From positions 1 through 50,308 of the forward strand of contig JBELML010000029.1 of NCBI GenBank assembly GCA_042095835.1: DNA of 50,308 nt. The letters run 5' to 3'. Each line of letters starts with the position of its first letter. The first letter of the stretch is position 1. Made by a program: the position numbers and the translations under genes. The notes below the pieces were generated by a model, which did no database searches, was not told the origin of the DNA, and saw only the letters and a list, made by a program, of their open reading frames with translations. Of this stretch, positions 44,657-50,308 are shown one piece after another. This DNA comes from DATFKA01 sp042095835 (GTDB taxonomy: Bacteria > Bacteroidota > Bacteroidia > Chitinophagales > Saprospiraceae).

Positions 44657-45953
44657 ATTTATCACCCTTATCTGAACTTATATGATTCAACAACTCTACG
44701 CCTACCGCGCATTCCAAACAGCGCTTTTGGCTACAATAATGCTTATATAGATGAAGGAGTCCTTGAGAGTCGAAGGCATTATTCGAGTCAATCCCCCGAC
44801 TAGCCCACTCCCGAATAAGCTTATTATTTTCTGATTTAATCTGGCCCAAAAGATCCAATGATCGGTCTTTATACTTTTGTAGATCCCGTAGCTTTCCGTA
44901 TAAAAATAAAAAAGGTACAATCGTATTGATGATGATCAGATCGATCATGCTACGACCGATTTGCTTATCCGTAGAATGATGAGACAGCTGATCAAGTCGG
45001 TAGTGGTCTCTCCAATAGTTAGATACCTTGACCTCTAACATTCTGTAGACCTCTTCGGGGGATTGCACCACCAATATTTTGCTAAAAAGATGTTCCGACT
45101 GAAAGATCAAGCGCGCAAGCTGAGCAATACGTAAACTGGGAAAATGCGAAGGCCGCATGCGAGCATACTTCCAATTGACAGTTTCCATCGCCTGTAGTTT
45201 GTATTTTTTACTGAGAAAAAGATACTCCTGCTGCAGTTTTTGTGGATAAGCTTCTACAAAAGCTTCGTTGAGCATACCCGCTTGACCGAATAATAGGGCT
45301 TCGATTTGTTGTACATTATCACGATGCTTTTGCAGCATCAATAAAGGCGTAATCCTTGCGAGTCGTTCCATAGCTTCTTTGTTGACGGGCATCCCCAGGT
45401 TACTGGCCAAAGCCTGGTAAAAGACCGATTCCCAATCGTTTTGTTGTAGCTCAAGCTGTTGTTGCCAGTAGTTTGTTTTTTGTTCCAGTCGCTCTACTAC
45501 AAGCCGATCTAGCCAGAGCTGGAATTTTAGCGGAGTGATATTGGGCAACTGATTTTGGCAAGGAATTTTTCGTTGGTTATACGCCAGCTTTTTGTAGGCT
45601 TGAAACAAACTCGGCGTAGTGATCGGCTGCAATTCCAAACAAGGAAGCGGAGTGCCATTAGCAAGTGTGATAGGTTCGTCCTCCTCCCAGACGACATGTA
45701 AAACCACATTTTGGTAGGCCGCATCGTGTTGGTGTCCATGCTTACGCCAATCGCTGGCTTTGACGTGCATTTCTACATTGCCAGCCCAGAGTGTATCTCC
45801 AATTTTGAGCTTAGCTTGCAGAAAATCCGGGCCTGCATCGGTATTATAAGCTCCCGGATAAATGATTTGAATAGGTTCTCTTTGGCTGGTGTATAGCACC
45901 GCCTCCTCCATCCGGCGATAGCGCCAAATGTAATGAATAAACGTTTCTTGCAT
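44649..45953 (-). CDS. DUF2851 family protein
   Basis: 434 residues from ATG 45953 (MQETFIHYIWRYRR), the family-typical start; an upstream in-frame ATG at 46169 would add 72 unconserved residues. Characteristic blocks are YPGAYNTDAGPDFLQAKLKI, GNVEMHVKASDWRKHGHQHD, NVVLHVVWEEDEPI and, near the end, a Cys pattern with CECAVG-like residues (YCSQKRCLECAVG). The DUF2851 family is a Bacteroidota protein group of unknown function with nuclease-like acidic/His motifs. Its last two codons and stop derive from the adjacent R1 element. Confidence 0.88.
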   Translation of the reverse strand: MQETFIHYIWRYRRMEEAVLYTSQREPIQIIYPGAYNTDAGPDFLQAKLKIGDTLWAGNVEMHVKASDWRKHGHQHDAAYQNVVLHVVWEEDEPITLANGTPLPCLELQPITTPSLFQAYKKLAYNQRKIPCQNQLPNITPLKFQLWLDRLVVERLEQKTNYWQQQLELQQNDWESVFYQALASNLGMPVNKEAMERLARITPLLMLQKHRDNVQQIEALLFGQAGMLNEAFVEAYPQKLQQEYLFLSKKYKLQAMETVNWKYARMRPSHFPSLRIAQLARLIFQSEHLFSKILVVQSPEEVYRMLEVKVSNYWRDHYRLDQLSHHSTDKQIGRSMIDLIIINTIVPFLFLYGKLRDLQKYKDRSLDLLGQIKSENNKLIREWASRGIDSNNAFDSQGLLHLYKHYCSQKRCLECAVGVELLNHISSDKGDKLR

Positions 45954-46103
45954 GAATGAATAGCGTTGGAGGGTGCTTGCCAGTACAAGATGTAGGGTTT
46001 TATTAGCTAAAGCAATCTGGAAAATAAACTTTGTCAAATAGATTGCAGCATTTTTTAGGAAGACTTGAGAAGGAGAGGAGTATTTAGTAGTTTTCCAACA
46101 AAA

Positions 46104-47144
46104 ATGAACCTCCATACTACATTCACAGCTCCGCAGGATTGGCTGCGCATACAAACCATCGATATGCACACTGGTGGAGAACCACTACGCGTCATCCTAG
46201 GTGGTTTGCCGGAAGTAAAAGGGAATAGCGTACTAGAAAGACGGCGCTACCTGATGGATCACCTCGACAATATCCGTACGGCATTGATGCACGAGCCACG
46301 TGGCCATGCCGATATGTACGGCTGCATCCTCACGCCACCGAATGACGATGCGGGCGACTTTGGGATTATCTTTTTACACAACGAAGGCTATAGCACCATG
46401 TGTGGGCATGCGATCATTGCCATCAGCAAACTAGCTGTGGAGATGGGCTGGGTAGAAAAAGTAGCCCCTGAGACGATATTGCACATTGATGCACCCTGTG
46501 GTCGCATCCAATCTTTTGTCAAGTTGCAAGGTGGAGTAGTAGAAAGTGTACGCTTCCATTGTGTACCCTCTTTTGTGGTGGAACTAGATGCAGAAGTAGA
46601 CCTGCCAACAATAGGAAAAATCAAGTATGATTTGGCTTATGGTGGTGCCTATTATGCCTATCTCCAGGCGGCAGACCTCGGTGTAGCATTGATTCCAGAG
46701 AACTACAGTCAATTGATCGATTTAGGACGTAAGATCAAGCAAGGCGTCATCGCTTCTGGCAAGGAAATCAAGCATCCCTACGAGCCCGATTTGAGTTTTT
46801 TGTACGGTACCATCTTCATAGACGATTCTCCCACACCAGGGATCGATAGCCGCAATGTTTGTGTCTTTGCCGATGGCGAGGTTGATCGTTGTCCTACAGG
46901 CTCAGGTGTATCCGGAAGGATGGCCATCCATCATGCCCGCAAAGAAATCGAAATGGGCGGTGAAGCCATGCATATTGAGAGTATTACGGGAAGTGTTTTC
47001 CGAGGAAGGGTAGTCCGTACAGAAGCTTATGGCCCCTATACTGCCGTGATTCCGGAGGTAGAAGGGACAGCTTTCATCACTGGCCAGCATACCTTTTTGA
47101 TTGATCCAGCGGATCCCTTTCCGGAGGGTTTTTTTCTGCGATAA
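46104..47144 (+). CDS. Proline racemase-fold enzyme, trans-3-hydroxy-L-proline dehydratase type
   Basis: 346 residues from ATG 46104 (an upstream in-frame start at 46065 gives an unconserved leader). The first catalytic residue is Cys100 in TMCGHA; at the second catalytic position, in DRCPTGSGVSGRMA, the residue is Thr265, not Cys. In this superfamily Cys/Cys pairs racemise or epimerise proline, whereas Cys/Thr is the signature of trans-3-hydroxy-L-proline dehydratase (as in human L3HYPDH), which makes pyrroline-2-carboxylate. A reductase for that product is not in the window. Divergent from DUF2851, 150 bp between starts. Confidence 0.88.
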   Translation: MNLHTTFTAPQDWLRIQTIDMHTGGEPLRVILGGLPEVKGNSVLERRRYLMDHLDNIRTALMHEPRGHADMYGCILTPPNDDAGDFGIIFLHNEGYSTMCGHAIIAISKLAVEMGWVEKVAPETILHIDAPCGRIQSFVKLQGGVVESVRFHCVPSFVVELDAEVDLPTIGKIKYDLAYGGAYYAYLQAADLGVALIPENYSQLIDLGRKIKQGVIASGKEIKHPYEPDLSFLYGTIFIDDSPTPGIDSRNVCVFADGEVDRCPTGSGVSGRMAIHHARKEIEMGGEAMHIESITGSVFRGRVVRTEAYGPYTAVIPEVEGTAFITGQHTFLIDPADPFPEGFFLR

Positions 47145-47209
47145 TGCCTGTACAAGTTGGCTATATTTAGGATAATAAAGTATATTGTATAGCGCAACTA
47201 ACAAGAAAA

Positions 47210-47755
47210 ATGAAGGAAGGAATCGTACAATCAGTCTGTAAAAGTAGCACCCACACTTTTAGTAAATTCAACTGTGAGCGCATCGTATTGCTGAAAGGCT
47301 TAGGCGTTGAAGGCGATGCACATATGGGGAAAACCGTAAAGCATCGTTCGAGAGTCGCAAAAGACCCTAGTCAAGCTAATCTAAGGCAGGTACATTTAAT
47401 TCACGCTGAACTTTTTGAGGAATTAAAAGAAAAAGGCTTTGATATTCAAGCTGGGGAAGTCGGAGAAAACATTACCACAAAAGGGATAGACTTACTGAAT
47501 TTGCCCAAAGGAACGGTCCTAAAAATAGGAGATACCGTTAAAGTCGAGGTGACAGGATTAAGAAATCCTTGCAAACAACTTGATGCCCACCAGAAAGGAT
47601 TAATGAAGGCCGTATTAGACAAAGACAATGAAGGAAACCTAATCAGAAAAGCAGGAATAATGGGGATCGTATTAGAAGGAGGTGAAGTAAGTATTGGAAA
47701 TAACATTGTTGTCGACTTACCCCAAAAACCACACATCAAATTGGAACGCGTATAA
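47210..47755 (+). CDS. MOSC domain protein
   Basis: 181 residues forming a stand-alone MOSC domain, the molybdenum-cofactor sulfurase C-terminal fold: GVEGDAHMGKTVKHRSRV, RQVHLIHAELFEEL, AGEVGENITTKGIDLLNLPK and the conserved Cys motif TGLRNPCKQLD. Members bind or transfer sulfur or Moco-bound groups, or act on N-hydroxylated substrates (YiiM-like). The opening IVQSVCKSSTHTFSK resembles YiiM-type proteins. The following 265 bp (47756-48020) hold imperfect palindromes around TCCCGACGCAGCGCT but no gene. Confidence 0.88.
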   Translation: MKEGIVQSVCKSSTHTFSKFNCERIVLLKGLGVEGDAHMGKTVKHRSRVAKDPSQANLRQVHLIHAELFEELKEKGFDIQAGEVGENITTKGIDLLNLPKGTVLKIGDTVKVEVTGLRNPCKQLDAHQKGLMKAVLDKDNEGNLIRKAGIMGIVLEGGEVSIGNNIVVDLPQKPHIKLERV

Positions 47756-48020
47756 AACAAGTGTGCTAAATTGAAGGTTAATGAGACCCGATGCTTTAGC
47801 AGCGCTGGTCGAATTAATCCCGACGCAGCGCTAGCGGATCGGAATGCTTTGCTAGGTGTCAATACATAGCACATAATTACCAGATTCCATTGCTACACAC
47901 TGCAAAAGTCTCATTAACAAACCCTTAATTTCAAAAAATCACCCACAAATTTGGGTTCAAATGGTCATTTGAAGCGTAGGGTGTGGTTCGCAACTATAAT
48001 TTAGTGGCAAAATCAACATC

Positions 48021-50132
48021 ATGTTTAACAAAATCACCCTTTCTGTACTTTTTCTATGCTTCACACTCTCTCTTTTTGCTCAAGTAACAGCGGACTTTGA
48101 TCAGGAAGCTATCACTAAAATGCTTTATCAATATACAGACGATGAATCCCCTGGTTTGGCAGTTGGTATTGTGAAAGATGGCCAAATCATCTATGAACAC
48201 TATATGGGATATGCCAACCTTGAGCATAAAATAAAAACAGCCCAAAACACCCGTTCCAACATTGCTTCGACCGCCAAACAATTTACCGCTTTGATGATAC
48301 TGCAATTATCAGAAGAGCAGAAATTAAGCCTGGAAGATGATATCAGAAAATATATCCCGTCCTTATACCCTGAGGTAAAGGAAGAAATCAAGATTAGGCA
48401 CCTCATCAACCATACTAGTGGCATCCGAGATTATGTTTTCCTATTAGAAATGATGAATAAACCCTGGTGGAGACAAATCGGGATGGATAATGACGATGTT
48501 ATCGAATTACTAGAAAAACAAGAAGAACTCATCTGCAAGCCTGGCTCAAAGTACTCCTATAGCAACTCCGGTTATACCATTCTTGCAGAAATCATTGAGA
48601 AAGTCACTGGAGAAAAATTCAACGACTACTCCAAACGGTTTTTTGAAAAATTAGGTATGAAAGAGACTTCCTTTGTTAGGCGCTATATGGGTGTGATCCC
48701 CAATAGAGCAGACTCTTATTCTGATTGGGGAAATGGCCTGTGGTTAGCCACACCTGCTGTAACCAAATTTAATGGAGATGGCTTCTTATACACGACCCTG
48801 AAAGATCAATTAATTTTTGAACAAGCCGTACAAAAAGCCGAGCAAACCAAGAATACGCTTTTAATAAAAAGTCAACAAACTATCCCCAATAGCGAAATCA
48901 AGGATTATGGCTTTGGCTTGGAGTTAGACGGCCGTTTAGGTAGATCAGCGCAATACCATTCGGGCTCCACTTTTGGATACCACTCCCACACCAGTCGTTT
49001 TCCAGAAGAAAAATTAACGGTCTTTGTCATGAGTAATAATGGTAAAATTTGGAGTGGCGATATTGCTGATGAAATTGCAGCCGCTCTTCTGCCAGATACC
49101 GGCAAAAAGATAGCCTATAATCGGCTTATCAAGCAAGCCTTAAACGGTGCCGAAAAACCACAAGCTTTGGGTCAATACCTCTCGCCAGATGGCTTTTTAA
49201 TTCGCATCGTAAAAGAAGAAGGCAAACTACTTTGGCGAAGTGCCAATAATTCGCCTTATGAGCTCCTACCCGAATCGGATCATATATTCTCCCTTGCCTA
49301 TAATAAAGACATAAAAGTTAGATTTTTTGAAGATCAGCTCCTTCGTTTTTATCCATCAGGCAAAACACTTACTTATCAAAGACGCTCTCCTGAAACAGCT
49401 TCATCGGCAGATATAGAAGCGCTTGTCGGAACCTATCATAGCGACGAATTAGAGATGAGTTTCACCCTCAGATTAGGCGAGGACAAGCAGCTCAGAATGT
49501 TGTTCTCCAACCGAAAGCGAGAACAAGCAGTAGAAGTGCTCAATAGAAATGAGCTCTTAGCCTCCAATTTTATACTAAAAATAGAAAGAGATCAATTCGA
49601 TAGAGCTACAGATATCTTAGTGACCTTGAACTATAGAGCCCAGAATAATAGGTTCCAGAAAAAGACCAACTTGACCTTTCAACCTAAAATCGAGACAGAA
49701 AATGGTTCTATCCAAGTGTCAACGATTGGATCTAAGAATGGTGATGCTTCAAGTATATTGTTGACTAAAAACTATCCAAATGGCAACGAAATTTGGTACA
49801 AAAAATTTGGAGGGAGTAGTTATGACAAAGCAAGTTCTATCTTGGCCACGGATGATGGCTATCTAATTATCGGCTCCACCAGTTCGTATGGAAATGGCAA
49901 CTACGATATGTTTGTCATTAAGACCGATAAAAAAGGGAATCAACAATGGCAAAACACCTATGGAGGTTTTGATAACGAATATGGCTATATTGCAGAAGCC
50001 ACCAATGATGGCTTTTTAATCAAAGGCACCAAACAAAGTTGTACTTCAGCAGATGTTCTCGATAGAGATTGTACCACCAATGTTTGGCAAGTAGCTATTG
50101 ACAAAAAAGGGAAGGAACTCTCTAAGGAATGA
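48021..50132 (+). CDS. Secreted serine hydrolase (S12) with C-terminal propeller-like repeats
   Basis: 703 residues. A signal peptide (1-20, SLFAQ) precedes a beta-lactamase-fold domain (about 28-360) with STAK in IASTAKQF, YSN in YSYSNSGYTI and an HSGSTFGYHS third motif. A second beta-rich domain follows (about 370-560), then ~130 residues with two blades of the form DKASSILATDDGYLIIGSTS and DNEYGYIAEATNDGFLIKGT, the pattern of long secreted propellers, here cut to two repeats before the stop. Peptidase or esterase activity at the surface is likely; the substrate is unknown. Confidence 0.88.
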   Translation: MFNKITLSVLFLCFTLSLFAQVTADFDQEAITKMLYQYTDDESPGLAVGIVKDGQIIYEHYMGYANLEHKIKTAQNTRSNIASTAKQFTALMILQLSEEQKLSLEDDIRKYIPSLYPEVKEEIKIRHLINHTSGIRDYVFLLEMMNKPWWRQIGMDNDDVIELLEKQEELICKPGSKYSYSNSGYTILAEIIEKVTGEKFNDYSKRFFEKLGMKETSFVRRYMGVIPNRADSYSDWGNGLWLATPAVTKFNGDGFLYTTLKDQLIFEQAVQKAEQTKNTLLIKSQQTIPNSEIKDYGFGLELDGRLGRSAQYHSGSTFGYHSHTSRFPEEKLTVFVMSNNGKIWSGDIADEIAAALLPDTGKKIAYNRLIKQALNGAEKPQALGQYLSPDGFLIRIVKEEGKLLWRSANNSPYELLPESDHIFSLAYNKDIKVRFFEDQLLRFYPSGKTLTYQRRSPETASSADIEALVGTYHSDELEMSFTLRLGEDKQLRMLFSNRKREQAVEVLNRNELLASNFILKIERDQFDRATDILVTLNYRAQNNRFQKKTNLTFQPKIETENGSIQVSTIGSKNGDASSILLTKNYPNGNEIWYKKFGGSSYDKASSILATDDGYLIIGSTSSYGNGNYDMFVIKTDKKGNQQWQNTYGGFDNEYGYIAEATNDGFLIKGTKQSCTSADVLDRDCTTNVWQVAIDKKGKELSKE

Positions 50133-50159
50133 GTCAATAATAAATTAAACATCTTTACT

Positions 50160-50290
50160 TGTTCTTTTGCCGCCCAGTTTCGTTAAGGCTCTTTGTGCCG
50201 CAGGCACAAGCTAGGCAGGATGCGCTGCATCGCCTGCGTTTTTTGCCTCACTGAACAGCAAAATACCTGCGTAAATCTTGTATCCTTTAT
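50160..50290. repeat. Divergent relative of repeat R2
   Basis: Contains CGTTAAGGCTC, GATGCGCTGCATCGCCTGCG and TTTTTTGCCTCACTGAACAG in the same order as the CGTTAAAAAGCC, CTGCAT and CGTTTTTTGCCTTGTCTTG landmarks of R2 copies 1 and 2, but the ends are not clear. It is either an old R2 copy or a related subfamily. Confidence 0.45.
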
Positions 50291-50308
50291 TAATGCCCCA
50301 TTCCTAAT

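Noticed and set aside
1..50308. CRISPR arrays, tRNA or rRNA genes, prophage
   Set aside because: No regularly spaced short repeats, no cloverleaf with a T-loop GTTCGAATC-type segment, and no phage structural or integrase genes were seen on either strand.

Overview
The window looks like a chromosomal segment of a Bacteroidota bacterium, probably from the Saprospiria (Lewinella/Saprospira-like) side. The support is a set of families largely restricted to that phylum (DUF4837, DUF5686 with a carboxypeptidase-regulatory-like domain, DUF2851, DUF5362), LytTR two-component genes, many lipoproteins and signal peptides ending in AxAQ-type sites, weak ribosome binding sites, and a TTG / TAnnTTTG-type promoter. 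The class-level placement is inference. No tRNA, rRNA, CRISPR array, phage gene or autonomous transposase gene was seen.

Layout. 0.6-14 kb is mostly core-like: a K+-dependent type membrane pyrophosphatase (hppA), a FAD oxidoreductase, an ABC exporter, HtpG, an endonuclease/phosphatase-fold enzyme, a DUF4837 lipoprotein, an orphan MoxR ATPase and an S12 serine hydrolase. 15.2-18.5 kb is an AT-rich, decay-prone patch: a metallo-beta-lactamase/RNase Z-like gene split by a frame change at an A-run, two gene remnants, a UPF0158 gene, a GNAT gene and a short inverted-repeat element. 18.6-22.6 kb is a minus-strand operon led by an ECF sigma factor, followed by a HEAT-repeat membrane protein in the anti-sigma position, two His-rich DUF4097-like proteins and a PD40 lipoprotein. 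22.9-25.8 kb holds a BTRD1-repeat/beta-lactamase-fold protein and an alpha/beta hydrolase. 26-38 kb is a sensory/regulatory region: two nearly identical outer-membrane proteins 6.6 kb apart, two large regulators that combine AraC, TolB-like and TPR modules in opposite order (one also has a class III cyclase domain), an S41 peptidase - LytS - LytTR operon with a frame change in the kinase, an acyltransferase and an ankyrin lipoprotein. 38-50 kb returns to core-like genes: a SulP transporter without STAS, DUF5686, DUF3052-like, DUF5362, an acetyl-xylan-esterase-like hydrolase, DUF2851, a proline-racemase-fold enzyme of the Cys/Thr (3-hydroxyproline dehydratase) type, MOSC, and a serine hydrolase with propeller-like C-terminal repeats.

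The most notable non-genic structure is a set of dispersed repeats. Family R1 (about 255 bp, four copies) has ~14-bp terminal inverted repeats, and two copies carry flanking direct repeats of 8-10 bp, as expected for MITE-like elements. One R1 copy has inserted at the stop codon of the DUF2851 gene and now supplies the stop. Family R2 (170-210 bp, two clear copies and one divergent relative) has ~19-bp imperfect inverted ends. Small TCCCGA/TCGGGA hairpins occur inside individual R1 and R2 copies and are missing from sister copies.

Functional themes are cell-surface sensing (ECF sigma operon, LytS/LytTR pair, membrane-anchored AraC/cyclase/TPR protein) and secreted hydrolases (three S12-fold enzymes, one S41 peptidase, one secreted esterase). 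All functions come from motif reading; no database search was run.
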